Source: Halosimplex halophilum (GTDB taxonomy: Archaea > Halobacteriota > Halobacteria > Halobacteriales > Haloarculaceae). Taken from it: a DNA stretch of 64,000 nucleotides. The DNA is taken from positions 682,001 to 746,000 of the forward strand of contig NZ_SRHV01000005.1 in assembly GCF_004698125.1 (NCBI RefSeq), read 5' to 3'. The notes beneath the pieces are model-generated. The model ran no database searches, was not told where the DNA came from, and worked only from the letters and a program-made list of their open reading frames with translations. The stretch's first letter is position 1, and each line of letters starts with the position of its first letter. The position numbers were made by a program, and so were the translations under genes. Shown in pieces: positions 25,021 through 34,196 of this stretch.

Positions 25021-26016
25021 TCACTGCCCCTCCCCGTCCGGCTCGGTCGTCTCGGCGCGTTCGGCCTCGATCTCGGCGGCGCGGTCGAGCACCGCGTCGT
25101 CGTCGAGGTGGTCGAGGAGCCGGCGGTGGGCGCGGTCGGTCAGGTCGGCGACCTCGTCGGCGCTCCGGCGGGTGTCGAAGGCGTCGTCGACGTACGCCTC
25201 GCGCAGGTCGGCGAGGCGCTCGTCGCCCGCGTCGTGGTCGTCGGGGACCCGCTCGTCGAACCACTCGCGCCAGCGCTCGCGGTCGCCCCACTCGCCCTCG
25301 AACTCGCTGTCGGGCCGCAGCCAGTCGTAGTGGCGGGCGAGGTCGCGGGGGTACCCCCGGTCGACGCGGCGGTCTTCGAGGAGCGTCCGCGCGACGTGGG
25401 CGCCCCGCCCCGCGGCGACGACCGCCTGCACGTCGCGCTGGCCCGCGGGCGAGGCGACGTAGAGCCCGTCGACCGGCGTCCGGCCGTCCTCGTCCGAATA
25501 GTCGGGGTCGAAGTGTTCGTGTTCCTCCCCGTCGTGCTCGTGGGTCTCGAACATCGCGTCGCCGCCGAGCGGCCGGAGGTACTCGCCGGTGTAGCGCGTC
25601 GCCGCGACCACCCGCTCGGCGACGACGCGACGGCCGTCCTGTGTCGAGACGGCCAGGGGACCGTCCGGCGGGGCCGCGTCCGGGCCGTCCGCGTCGGTCG
25701 CCCGCTCGACCGACTCGACGAGGTCCTCGACCAGTCGGCAGCCGGCCTCCCGGGCGTGGTCGCGGAGCAACCCCTGGAACGTCTCGACGTCGATACCGGC
25801 CGGGAAGCCGGGGTAATTGCCGAGGAACGCGCAGCGGTCGAGCGACGCGGTTCCGCGGTCGAAGACGACGGTGTCGAGCCCGTAGCGGGCGAGGAACACG
25901 CCCGCCGCGGCGCCGGCCGGGCCGCAGCCGACGACGACCGCGTCCGCGTCCACGGACTCGCCGCTGGCCGCCGGTCCGCCGGTCGCGTCCGCACCGCCCT
26001 CGCCCGCGTCGCTCAT
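25021..26016 (-). CDS. FAD-dependent oxidoreductase (thioredoxin-reductase-like fold)
   Basis: 331 residues. The FAD Rossmann loop VVVGCGPAGAAAG starts near residue 29 and the RYTGEYLRPLGG region sits mid-protein. GLYVASPAGQRDVQAVVAAGRGAHVA resembles the second FAD motif of thioredoxin reductases. The redox-active CxxC of thioredoxin reductases is missing. The C-terminal ~100 residues are acidic and helical. It starts two bases from the end of the iron-binding-protein gene, so release of iron by siderophore reduction is a reasonable but unproven role. It may use a flavin differently from its relatives. Confidence 0.75.
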   Translation of the reverse strand: MSDAGEGGADATGGPAASGESVDADAVVVGCGPAGAAAGVFLARYGLDTVVFDRGTASLDRCAFLGNYPGFPAGIDVETFQGLLRDHAREAGCRLVEDLVESVERATDADGPDAAPPDGPLAVSTQDGRRVVAERVVAATRYTGEYLRPLGGDAMFETHEHDGEEHEHFDPDYSDEDGRTPVDGLYVASPAGQRDVQAVVAAGRGAHVARTLLEDRRVDRGYPRDLARHYDWLRPDSEFEGEWGDRERWREWFDERVPDDHDAGDERLADLREAYVDDAFDTRRSADEVADLTDRAHRRLLDHLDDDAVLDRAAEIEAERAETTEPDGEGQ

Positions 26017-27240
26017 CTACAGGTCACCCGCGACGATCTCCGCGACGCGCTCGCGGTCGAACAGCTCCGCGTCGGCGCCGTAGAGCTGGCTCGCGGTCCG
26101 CTCGGTCAGCACCATGCTGGTGATCGGGCCCTGGTAGAGGCCGCCCGCGCGGTAGACATCGCCGTTCTCGACGGCCGTGAGCGTGCTCGCGGTCTGGTGG
26201 TCTTCGAGGAACGAGACCACGGTGTCCCGGAACTCCGAGGCGGACATGGCCTCGTAGCCGCGGAGCAGCATCACCTCGGGGTCGACCTTCAGCAGCGTCT
26301 CCAGGTCGATGGCCGCCCGCGAGCCGTGGAAGTCCTTGATGTCCGTGCTGGCGAGCGCGTCCCGCACGCGGAGGTCCCGGAGGTGCTTGAAGCCGGTCCC
26401 CTCCCCGATGATGTACGGGTAGTACTCGACGGGCTCGTTGCCGACGCCCCAGAGGACGGCGACCTCGGGGCGGCTCCCCTGGTTGGGGACGACGGGGGCG
26501 AGGTTCGACTGGAAGTCGTCGTGGACGGCCTCGAAGGCCTCGTAGCGGTCGGTCCGCTTGAACACCTGCGCGAGCTTCTCGAACGCCTCGAAGAGGGTGT
26601 AGTAGCGGTAATCGGAGTGCCAGGGGTAGTGCTGGGCGTAGATGCAGTTGCCGAACAGCGGCGCGATCTCCGCGGCGATCTCGTCCACGTCGGACTGTTC
26701 CCACCCCTTGAAGCGGTTCATCAGGAAGTTCGGGTCCATGACGTGCACGTCGGCGTCGAGTTCGTAGAACAGCTCCTTGCCGACGCCGCCGTCCTGGTAG
26801 AGCGACACCATGTCGCTCTTGTCGACGCTGACCCCCGGGATCGAGTCGTAGTAGTCGGTGTGGTAGCGGTTCTTCAGCCAGACGCCCTCCGGCGGTTCGA
26901 GGCCCAGGGCGATCCCCATGTCGGCCCACGAGCCGTTGTTGGCGACCCAGGTCTCGGGGACGGCGTCGAACTCGACGCTCCCCATCGGTTCGATCGACAC
27001 CGAGTAGGGCGTCTCGACGGCCGATCGGGTCCCCGACGGCGTCTCCGTCCCGGACGACTCGGCCGGTGTCGGCGTGTCGGTGGGCGTCGCGGTGGGCTCG
27101 TCGGTCGCGCCGGCGTCGTCGGCCGGCGTGTCGGTCGATCCGCCGTCGCTGGCACAGCCCGCGAGGCCGCCGCCACCGAGGACGGCGGCCGCCGCGGCCA
27201 GATACGTTCTGCGCGTCGCGTCGGAATCGGAGTCTGCCAT
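26017..27240 (-). CDS. Iron-siderophore ABC substrate-binding lipoprotein
   Basis: 407 residues from the ATG at 27240 (an upstream ATG at 27255 lies inside the operator and is unlikely). Twin arginine (R10-R11) and lipobox LAGC with C29 mark a Tat-exported lipoprotein. A Ser/Thr/Asp-rich spacer (~30-70) precedes the periplasmic-binding fold (PBP class III, FecB-like), with DVDEIAAEIAPLFGN and DPEVMLLRGYEAMS. It delivers ferric-siderophore to the permease. First gene of the iron-regulated run. Confidence 0.9.
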   Translation of the reverse strand: MADSDSDATRRTYLAAAAAVLGGGGLAGCASDGGSTDTPADDAGATDEPTATPTDTPTPAESSGTETPSGTRSAVETPYSVSIEPMGSVEFDAVPETWVANNGSWADMGIALGLEPPEGVWLKNRYHTDYYDSIPGVSVDKSDMVSLYQDGGVGKELFYELDADVHVMDPNFLMNRFKGWEQSDVDEIAAEIAPLFGNCIYAQHYPWHSDYRYYTLFEAFEKLAQVFKRTDRYEAFEAVHDDFQSNLAPVVPNQGSRPEVAVLWGVGNEPVEYYPYIIGEGTGFKHLRDLRVRDALASTDIKDFHGSRAAIDLETLLKVDPEVMLLRGYEAMSASEFRDTVVSFLEDHQTASTLTAVENGDVYRAGGLYQGPITSMVLTERTASQLYGADAELFDRERVAEIVAGDL

Positions 27241-27245
27241 ACGTT

Positions 27246-27259
27246 TTAGGCTCACCTAA
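27246..27259. promoter_or_regulatory. DtxR-type iron box before the binding protein
   Basis: TTAGGCTCACCTAA lies 6-19 bases before the ATG at 27240. A TATA-like CTTTATC (minus strand, 27264-27270) sits directly upstream, so the palindrome covers the likely transcription start of a leaderless mRNA, a repressing position. Confidence 0.8.
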
Positions 27260-27280
27260 TTCGATAAAGCCGTTTCGGAA

Positions 27281-27296
27281 TTTAGGCAGACCGAAA
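27281..27296. promoter_or_regulatory. Second, weaker iron-box-like palindrome
   Basis: TTTAGGCAGACCGAAA keeps TTTAGG on one side and a mismatched CCGAAA on the other, about 22 bases upstream of the site at 27246. It could be a second half of a cooperative operator. Confidence 0.5.
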
Positions 27297-27403
27297 TACG
27301 ACTGACAGGACCCGTCCGGCCGGGAAGTGCGAGGACGGTCGGAACCGGGGCGGTCACCGGGCGGGCGCGCCACCGTTTAGTCCGCGGCGGCCGACGGCGG
27401 GGT

Positions 27404-28501
27404 ATGGACGAACGCGTACGCGAACACGCGGAGACGCTGGTCGACTGGAGCGCGCGGGTCGAGGCGGGCGACGACGTGGTCGTCAGCGTCGACGAGGGCG
27501 CACACGACCTCGCGGTCGCCGTCGCGGAGGTGCTGGGTGAGCGCGGCGCGAACGTGGTGACCGTCTACGCCTCAGAGGAGGTCCAGCGGGCCTATCTCCG
27601 CGCCCACGACGGCGAGTTCGACGAGGATCCGATACACGAGTTATCGCTATACGAAAACGCCGACAGCGTGCTCTCGCTGGGCGGCGGCCGCAACACGGCG
27701 GCGATGGCCGACGTGCCCGGCGAGCGCACCCAGCGCCACGGCCGCGCGCGCCGGGGGGTCAGGGAGGCCCGCCTCGACACGGACTGGGTCTCGACGGTCC
27801 ACCCCACCCGCTCGCTCGCACAGCAGGCCGGCATGGCCTACGCGGAGTACGCCGAGTTCGTCTACGACGCCACCCTGCGCGACTGGGAGGCGCTCGCCGC
27901 GGAGATGGCCCAGTTGAAGGACATCCTCGACGACGGCGAGGAGGTCCGGGTCGTCAACGAGGGGACCGACCTCACCCTCTTCATCGACGGCCGCACCGCC
28001 GTCAACTCCGCCGCCAGCGTCGCCTACGACTCGCACAACCTCCCTTCCGGCGAGGTGTTCACCGCACCGTACGACACCGCCGGCGTCGTCACCTTCGACG
28101 TGCCGATGACGATCCGCGGCCGCGACGTGCGCGACGTGAAGCTCACGTTCAAGGACGGCGTCGTCGTCGACTGGGAGGCCGCGCAGGGCGAGGACGTGAT
28201 CGACGAAATCATCCAGACCGACGGCGGCTCCCGACAGCTGGGCGAACTCGGGGTCGGGATGAACCGCGGCATCGACCGCCCGACCGGGCGGATCCTCTTC
28301 GACGAGAAGATGGCCGGCACGGTGCACCTGGCGCTCGGCCGCGCCTACGACGCCAACCTCCCCGAGGGGGAGTCCGGCAACGACTCGGCGGTCCACGTCG
28401 ACCTCATCACCGACATGACCGGCGACTCCCGGCTGGAGGTCGACGGCGAGGTGATCCAGCGCGATGGTATTTTCAGGTGGGAGGATGGGTTCGAAGGCTG
28501 A
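27404..28501 (+). CDS. M29-family aminopeptidase
   Basis: 365 residues. The N-terminal half (VSVDEGAHDLAVAVAEVLGERGANVV) and the C-terminal half (GEVFTAPYD, ELGVGMNRGI, TVHLALGRAYD, HVDLITDM) match the M29 thermophilic aminopeptidase family. The C-terminal Glu, His and Asp residues hold two metals. It removes N-terminal residues from peptides in the cytosol. It is divergent from the iron-uptake operon and not obviously linked to it. Confidence 0.88.
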   Translation: MDERVREHAETLVDWSARVEAGDDVVVSVDEGAHDLAVAVAEVLGERGANVVTVYASEEVQRAYLRAHDGEFDEDPIHELSLYENADSVLSLGGGRNTAAMADVPGERTQRHGRARRGVREARLDTDWVSTVHPTRSLAQQAGMAYAEYAEFVYDATLRDWEALAAEMAQLKDILDDGEEVRVVNEGTDLTLFIDGRTAVNSAASVAYDSHNLPSGEVFTAPYDTAGVVTFDVPMTIRGRDVRDVKLTFKDGVVVDWEAAQGEDVIDEIIQTDGGSRQLGELGVGMNRGIDRPTGRILFDEKMAGTVHLALGRAYDANLPEGESGNDSAVHVDLITDMTGDSRLEVDGEVIQRDGIFRWEDGFEG

Positions 28502-28556
28502 CGACGTATCCCGCGGACAGGTCACCTCTTTTGCAGTCGGTCGCAGTTGTTCGTCC

Positions 28557-28976
28557 GTGAACTGGACGAGCAAGGAGTTCCTAGTAGGGGCGAGCGACCG
28601 GCGAACCGTGCTCGTCGTCCTGTCGGCGGTTCCGCTCGGGATCGCGGCGTACGCGTCGCTCGGTGCACTGTCGCCGCTGATCGAGTTCCCCGGCGCCGAC
28701 TACCAGTTCCACATCCTGTTCGCGGCCGTGATCGGCATAGTCGCGGCAGCGGCGGCAGGGCTGAATGGTGGGATCCTCCCGGGATTCGCCGTCGGGGCGG
28801 TGCCGTTCTTCGCGTATCGGGTCTGGTGGTACCAGGTCTTCGGGTGTTTTCCGTGTCCCGACACGCTCGCGGGCGTTCTCCCCGTCGCGCTCGAACAGAC
28901 ACTCAAGTTCTCACTCCTGCCGGGAGTGATCGGCGTCGGTATCGGGATGTGGCTGCGACGCAGGCGGTCCGGCTGA
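28557..28976 (+). CDS. Small membrane protein, unknown
   Basis: 139 residues from the GTG at 28557; an ATG at 28464 is in frame but would overlap the aminopeptidase gene. About four hydrophobic segments, with FGCFPCPDT (a CxxC) in the loop between the third and fourth and a basic LRRRRSG end. No family recognised. Confidence 0.6.
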   Translation: MNWTSKEFLVGASDRRTVLVVLSAVPLGIAAYASLGALSPLIEFPGADYQFHILFAAVIGIVAAAAAGLNGGILPGFAVGAVPFFAYRVWWYQVFGCFPCPDTLAGVLPVALEQTLKFSLLPGVIGVGIGMWLRRRRSG

Positions 28977-29065
28977 CTGGCGTCGCTGAGGGTCGGTCTC
29001 GGTTCCACGCCGTTCGCGCTTCCGCGGGCGCAAGGACTACGGGACCGCCCCCGAGAGGGGTAGTC

Positions 29066-30130
29066 GTGACCACCTACGACATCGCTTTCGTCGGGACCGG
29101 CGACCAGGCGGATCTGAAGAACCCGGGCCCCGAGGGATTCGCGATGAACTACTACCACGGCGAGGGCTACGAGAAGCTCGACGACTGCGAACTCGTCGCT
29201 TGCACGGACCTGGTACCCCAGCGCGCCGCGGCGTTCGCGAACCGCTTCGGCATCGACGACGACGGCGTCTTCGAGGACTACGAGGCGATGCTCGCCGAGG
29301 CCGAGCCGGATATCGTCTCGGTCTCGGTCTGGCCAGAGGACCACGCCGACGTGGTGCTCGACTGCGCGCGGAGCGACAGCGTCGAGGCCATCCACTGCGA
29401 GAAGCCGATGGACCTCACGTGGGGCGACTCCCGGCGGATGGCCGAGGGGTGTCGCGAGGCGGGCGTCCAGCTCACCTTCAACCACATGCGCCGGTTCAAG
29501 CCCACGTGGGTGCGGGCCCGCGAGCGGATCGAGGACGGCGCCATCGGCGACCTCGAACGGATCGAACTCGCGCCGGGGAACATCTACGACGGCGGCACGC
29601 ACATGATCGACTTTGCGACGGGCGTCGCCGGCGACGTGCCCGCCGAGTGGGTCATCGGGGGGATCGACTACCGGGAGGAGAACAAGTGGTTCGGCGCCCA
29701 CAACGAGAACCAGGCCCACGCCCACTGGCGCTACGAGAGCGGCGTCGACGCCGTCGTCTCGACCGGCGGCGACCGCTCGTTCGTCCCCGCGGACATGCGC
29801 TTCGTCGGGACCGACGGCGTCCTCGAAGTCGGCCCCGAACGGTCCGACGCGGACCTGCGCTGGCGGACCGACGGCGGCGAGTGGACCGGCGAGACCGTCG
29901 AGGAAGGTGCCTGGACCGACCCCATCGACGACGCGGTCGCCCACGTCGTGGACTGTCTGGAGTCGGGCGACCGGGCCGTGATCGGGGCCGAGAACGCTCT
30001 CAATAGCACCGAGATCATCTTCGGGATCTGGGAGTCGGCGCGCCGCCGCGGTCGCGTCGACCTCCCGCTGGCGATCGAGGACAACCCGCTGGAGGCGATG
30101 GTCGAGTCCGGCGAGCTGAACCCGCAGTAG
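29066..30130 (+). CDS. Gfo/Idh/MocA-family oxidoreductase
   Basis: 354 residues from the GTG at 29066. The N-terminal dinucleotide-binding region (YDIAFVGTGD), the CEKPMDLTWGDS segment with the family's EKP motif, and FNHMRRF followed by NIYDGGTHMIDFATG match sugar-type Gfo/Idh/MocA dehydrogenases. The second domain is the usual open beta-sheet. The substrate, probably a polyol or sugar acid, cannot be deduced. The gene stands alone. Confidence 0.85.
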   Translation: MTTYDIAFVGTGDQADLKNPGPEGFAMNYYHGEGYEKLDDCELVACTDLVPQRAAAFANRFGIDDDGVFEDYEAMLAEAEPDIVSVSVWPEDHADVVLDCARSDSVEAIHCEKPMDLTWGDSRRMAEGCREAGVQLTFNHMRRFKPTWVRARERIEDGAIGDLERIELAPGNIYDGGTHMIDFATGVAGDVPAEWVIGGIDYREENKWFGAHNENQAHAHWRYESGVDAVVSTGGDRSFVPADMRFVGTDGVLEVGPERSDADLRWRTDGGEWTGETVEEGAWTDPIDDAVAHVVDCLESGDRAVIGAENALNSTEIIFGIWESARRRGRVDLPLAIEDNPLEAMVESGELNPQ

Positions 30131-30539
30131 CCGGGCGCGCCCTCGACTCGGGGCGGTGACCGTTCGGTGCGAAAGGGGAAGATTGGGGGGGAAAGTAGGG
30201 GGGAAGTCCACCGGAAGGCGGGCAACGGAGGCCGGCAGGGGGAGAGCCGGCGGGTCCGAAGACCCGTTCGTTCCCTGGCTGCGTCGGGGGAGACGCGTTG
30301 GGGGGGATGCCGGGAACGACCTCCGGCAGCGCGCTCGTGCCGGCGAGGACCGCATGCGGGCCCGGACGACCCGTGCCGGCCCGCGAGGGAGCGCCGTGCG
30401 CCGGACGGCGCCGGCGGGCTCCCGCCGGGGGCCGGTCGAACCCACACCCCACCACTGGCACACACGGATGCGCACGGTGCGATGGGGCGTCCGGGCTCGC
30501 ACTTGGTCCGCACTCCACGGTAGCGAGGCGATTCCCATA
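30131..30539. other. Intergenic region with G-run tract
   Basis: 409 bases. G runs of 4, 7 and 6 at 30175-30178, 30185-30191 and 30198-30203, and another of 5 at 30238-30242, could form a G-quadruplex on the plus strand. A second G-rich stretch lies at about 30287-30306. No gene supported. Confidence 0.5.
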
Positions 30540-30971
30540 ATGGGGCAGGCGCGTTTTCTGAGCCTGAAAGAGCCGCCCGCTCGAAAGGCCTTTGTAACAC
30601 CTCAAGAGATCACACTGGTAGTGGACGACGAACGGGCAATCGAGGAGATCCTCGATACCATCGGCGACGAACACGCCCGACGCGTGCTCGCGGCGATCAG
30701 CCGCGAGCCCAGGTCGGCGAAGGACCTGAGCGAGGAGTGCGACCTGTCGCTGCCGACGGTCTACCGCCGCATCGAGATGCTCAGCCAGTACGACCTCGTC
30801 AAGGACCAGACCCTGGTAGCCGACGACGGCAACCACTACAAGGTCTACGAGTCGAACTTCGAGTCGACGGTCATCTCCCTGGAGGACGACGAGTACAAGG
30901 TGCGCATCTACCGCGAGGAGAACCTCCCCGACCGGTTCAGCCAGCTCTGGGACGACCTCAACCCGGAGTGA
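30540..30971 (+). CDS. ArsR-type HTH regulator paired with a membrane protein
   Basis: 143 residues from the ATG at 30540; a GTG at 30621 gives a 116-residue form that begins at the conserved part. The winged helix is DEHARRVLAAISREPRSAKDL ... SLPTVYRRIEMLSQYDLV followed by GNHYKVYES. It is paralogous to the regulator at 41162, sharing GDE-AR, ST/LPTVY-RI and GNHY. A small membrane protein follows at 31089, the same layout as at 41509. It probably regulates its own operon in response to a membrane signal. Confidence 0.82.
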   Translation: MGQARFLSLKEPPARKAFVTPQEITLVVDDERAIEEILDTIGDEHARRVLAAISREPRSAKDLSEECDLSLPTVYRRIEMLSQYDLVKDQTLVADDGNHYKVYESNFESTVISLEDDEYKVRIYREENLPDRFSQLWDDLNPE

Positions 30972-31088
30972 GCGCGGCGGCGCGCGGGGACACCACCGCG
31001 GCGGGGCGCCACGTGAGCGGTCGCTCGACCGACCGCGCGCGGGACCGGCGAAATTATATGTCGGTGCGTCCTGCCGGACAGACGACGA

Positions 31089-31388
31089 ATGGTAGAAGTC
31101 GTCGCGGTCATGCGGGGGGTCCTGGCGCTGATGCGGATGGCGGTGTTCGGGCTCTCGCTCGGGATCACGCTGATCAGTTTCCAGGCGTACCGACAGCGCC
31201 CGTCCGAGCGGCTGCAGTACGCCTTCATGGGGTTCGCCTTCATCAGCATGGGCGTCGCCAGCACCGTCATCGCACAGATCGGCGTCCGCGAGGCGACCGA
31301 GACGGTCAGGCTGTTCTTCCGGATGACCGAATCGATCCCCTTCATCATCGGGTTCACGATGCTGTACGTCTCGCTGTACCGCGACTGA
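31089..31388 (+). CDS. Small membrane protein (DUF7521-like)
   Basis: 99 residues with three hydrophobic segments (about 11-31, 45-63 and 77-96) and the conserved-looking FQAYRQRPSERLQYA between the first two. It resembles the protein at 41509, which has KAAVAYRQHDSRPMALL at the same place. I think this is the haloarchaeal DUF7521 family, from memory. It follows an HTH gene. Confidence 0.65.
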   Translation: MVEVVAVMRGVLALMRMAVFGLSLGITLISFQAYRQRPSERLQYAFMGFAFISMGVASTVIAQIGVREATETVRLFFRMTESIPFIIGFTMLYVSLYRD

Positions 31389-31493
31389 CCGACCCGACCC
31401 CGTCGTGGTGCCGCCGGGCCGTTTCGGGGGCGGTCCGCCGGCGACGACTCCAAGCCACGCCGTTTATGACCCACGGGCCCCACTAGTTGCCCA

Positions 31494-33350
31494 ATGACTG
31501 AACCGTCCACCCAGGTGACGCGCCTGTTTGGTGGTCCCGGGAGCGGGAAGACGACGGCACTGCTCGACAGGGTCGAGACCCTGCTCGAAGAGAACGACGA
31601 CGTGGAGTTCCGGGACGTGCTGGTGGTGTCGTACACCCGGGCGGCCGCGGCGGAGATCCGCGAGCGCCTCGCCGAGCGACTCGGCGAGTCCCCGCGCGCG
31701 CTCAAGGGGAACGTCTGCACGATGCACGCGAAGGCCTACGAACTGCTGGACCTCTCGCGGGGGGACGTGGTCGGGGAGTCCGACAAGGAGGACTTCTGCG
31801 AGGAGTACGGCATCGAGTACGAGGACGAGTACGAGGGCTCGCGGCGGCGGACGGCCCGCTCGACGACCATCGGCAACAAGATCATCGCGACGAGCCAGTG
31901 GCTCCAGCGGACCCGCCGGGACGTGGCCGACTGGTACGACGTCCCGTTCAAGTGGGACGACGAGGAGGTCCGCCTGCCGCCGGAGATCGACGACAACGCC
32001 CAGACCGGCAACAAGTACACGCCCACGTGGCCCAGCGACGACGACCGCATCAGCGTCCCCGAGACGATCCGCGCCTGGCGCCAGTACAAGGGCGAGAACG
32101 ACGTGGTCGGGTTCGCCGACATGCTGGAGCGGGTCGCCCAGCGGTCGCTGCTGCCGAACGTCGACTACCTCGTCATCGACGAGTTCCAGGACATCACGAC
32201 CCTGCAGTACGACGTGTACCGCGAGTGGCGCCCGCACATGGAGACGGTGCTGATCGCCGGCGACGACGACCAGGTGGTCTACGCCTGGCAGGGCGCCGAC
32301 CCCGACCTGCTGCTGGAGGAGGACGTCACCGACGACAACGTCCTCCCGAACTCCTACCGGCTTCCCTCTCGCATCCTGAACGTCGTCAACCGGGAGGTCA
32401 GCCACATCGACAAGCGCCAGGAGAAGGACCTCAACCCCCGCAAGGAGGGCGGCCGCGTCGAGGGGGTCCAGAACCCCTCGATGATCGACCTCGTCCGCAA
32501 CGTCCGCACCACCATCGAGGAAGACGAGGACGGCACGGCGATGATCCTCTTCCGGGCGCGCTACCAGATGTTCCAGTTCATCGACGAGTTCATCGGGGAG
32601 GGGATCCCCTTCACCTGCCTGACCGACCAGCGGATGTGGACCGACCGGCTCACCCAGTACGTCCGCGCCATCGAGGCGCTGGACGTGGACGAGCCCGTCA
32701 CCGGCCTGCAGGCCCGCCGGCTCGCGGACATGCTCGCCGACTCCGCGTTCGGCTCCGGCGAGCGCGACGACCTGTTCGACGAGCTCGACGCGATGGAGGA
32801 GGCCGCGGACGTCGAGGACCTCGAAGAGCTGTCGGTCGAACCGGAGACGATCCGCGACTACGCCCCGTTCGTCCCGGACCCGCGGGCGGCCGCCGACATG
32901 CTCCGGAAGGTCACCAGCTTTCAGGAGCGCTCCGTCGAGGCGTACTTCGCCGGCGAGTACGAGGGCATGGAGGCCGACCGCGTGCGCCTGGGCACGATCC
33001 ACAGCGCGAAGGGTCGCGAGGCCGACCACGTCTTCGTCGCCACCGACCTCACCGAGAAGGTCGTCGAGCAGATGGCAGCCACCGTCGACCAGTCCGACCG
33101 GGAGGTCCCCGGCGACGAGGAGTTCACCAAGCGCACCTCGCCGGTCCCGACGCTCACCGACAACGAGCGACGGGTCTTCTACGTCGGGATGTCCCGCGCC
33201 CGCGAGCGACTGGTCATCATGGAGAACCTCGTCGACGGCGCCCCCACGCTGCCCATCGACGTGCTCCTCAACAACGAGCCGACCGGCGACTCCGTCGAAG
33301 ACGTGCTCGCCGAGGCCCAGGAGCTCGGCGACGCCGTCGCAGCCGACTGA
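31494..33350 (+). CDS. UvrD/Rep-family superfamily 1 DNA helicase
   Basis: 618 residues. Walker A GGPGSGKTT (13-21), a Walker B-type DEFQD (229-233), GDDDQVVYAWQGADPD just after it, and near the C-terminus LGTIHSAKGREADHV and VFYVGMSRARERL form the full set of SF1A helicase motifs. It unwinds DNA 3'-5' in repair or replication restart. It is slightly shorter than bacterial UvrD and has an insertion (~90-170). The haloarchaeal form is common; the gene stands alone. Confidence 0.92.
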   Translation: MTEPSTQVTRLFGGPGSGKTTALLDRVETLLEENDDVEFRDVLVVSYTRAAAAEIRERLAERLGESPRALKGNVCTMHAKAYELLDLSRGDVVGESDKEDFCEEYGIEYEDEYEGSRRRTARSTTIGNKIIATSQWLQRTRRDVADWYDVPFKWDDEEVRLPPEIDDNAQTGNKYTPTWPSDDDRISVPETIRAWRQYKGENDVVGFADMLERVAQRSLLPNVDYLVIDEFQDITTLQYDVYREWRPHMETVLIAGDDDQVVYAWQGADPDLLLEEDVTDDNVLPNSYRLPSRILNVVNREVSHIDKRQEKDLNPRKEGGRVEGVQNPSMIDLVRNVRTTIEEDEDGTAMILFRARYQMFQFIDEFIGEGIPFTCLTDQRMWTDRLTQYVRAIEALDVDEPVTGLQARRLADMLADSAFGSGERDDLFDELDAMEEAADVEDLEELSVEPETIRDYAPFVPDPRAAADMLRKVTSFQERSVEAYFAGEYEGMEADRVRLGTIHSAKGREADHVFVATDLTEKVVEQMAATVDQSDREVPGDEEFTKRTSPVPTLTDNERRVFYVGMSRARERLVIMENLVDGAPTLPIDVLLNNEPTGDSVEDVLAEAQELGDAVAAD

Positions 33351-33465
33351 GCGCGTCGCTCCCGATTCCCGACCGCTCGACCCGGGCTCCCGGCACCGGG
33401 ACCGCCGACTCCCGGCCCCGATAGCTTCTTTGCGGTGCGCGATCGAGTCACACGATCGAACGACC

Positions 33466-33612
33466 GTGACCGAGGAGTGTGCGGTCTGCGGCGAGACGGT
33501 GCCGTTCGGCGCCAGCGTCCACGTCCTCGTCAACCCGCCGGACGAGGAGCCCTTCGACCGGTACGTCTGTCGCTCGTGTTACGAGTCGGAACTGGGACCG
33601 CTCGCGGAGTGA
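33466..33612 (+). CDS. Small zinc-ribbon protein
   Basis: 48 residues from the GTG at 33466 (an ATG at 33430 is missing; an upstream GTG is possible). Two cysteine pairs, CAVCGE near the start and CRSC near the end, should bind one zinc. An acidic middle (NPPDEEPFDRYV) separates them. It resembles many small haloarchaeal zinc-finger proteins whose function is unknown. Confidence 0.7.
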   Translation: MTEECAVCGETVPFGASVHVLVNPPDEEPFDRYVCRSCYESELGPLAE

Positions 33613-33741
33613 GCGGTCGCCGCGCGGTAGTTCTATCCGAACGACAGTTTCACCCGGGGACATGGGAGACCGGCCACGCGGCGACGACGGGCGTCTCGTG
33701 GCGAACGGAACCCCTTCCGGAGTCCGCCACAGACACACGGG

Positions 33742-33894
33742 GTGTCTCGGAGCGCGGTCGTCCCCGTTTGTCTGGCTCTGGTGGCCGTCGGGGTGGTCAC
33801 TGCGACGACCGGGAGTCCGCTTCTCGGGGCAGTCGCTGCGACGGTCGTCCCGATCTCCGGGAGAGCGGTGGCAGCATCCCGACCCCGCCTCTGA
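33742..33894 (+). CDS. Possible 50-residue membrane peptide
   Basis: GTG start and 50 codons. Residues ~5-22 (AVVPVCLALVAVGVVTA) and ~26-45 are hydrophobic, ending in a basic RPRL tail, as in two-helix micro-membrane proteins. Supported only by composition; it is short and GC-rich, so chance is possible. Confidence 0.35.
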   Translation: MSRSAVVPVCLALVAVGVVTATTGSPLLGAVAATVVPISGRAVAASRPRL

Positions 33895-34165
33895 GGTGGG
33901 ACTCCCCGACGGGGATTTACGGTCGCGCGTCTCCTCGGCCCGCAGGGACGCCTTCGCGCGGGGCGTTCACCGATCGCCGTCTGGGACCCCGAACGTGCTT
34001 TGCAGCGCGTACAGCCCGTCGAGCGGGCCTTCCCACCCGGGCGGGAACGACCGACGAGCGCCGGACGGCGCGGCGAGCGGCGCGGTCCCGCCCGCTTCGG
34101 AGTGACCGAAACCGACCGGTCAGCCGGTGTACCGGCCCGAACACCGCCCCGCGCGTCGGCGGAGG

Positions 34166-34177
34166 TTTTTTATATTA
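34166..34177 (+). promoter_or_regulatory. TATA box for the XRE-CBS regulator
   Basis: TTTTTATATTAC-type element centred about 26 bases before the ATG at 34197, in otherwise GC-rich DNA; it implies a leaderless transcript. Confidence 0.65.
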
Positions 34178-34196
34178 CCCATGGTTATCCGGTGAC

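Larger units (their letters stand above)
33613..34196. other. Intergenic region with one small hydrophobic frame and a promoter
   Basis: 584 bases. It contains a possible 50-codon membrane ORF (33742-33894) and the TATA box of the XRE-CBS gene. No other structure seen. Confidence 0.5.
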
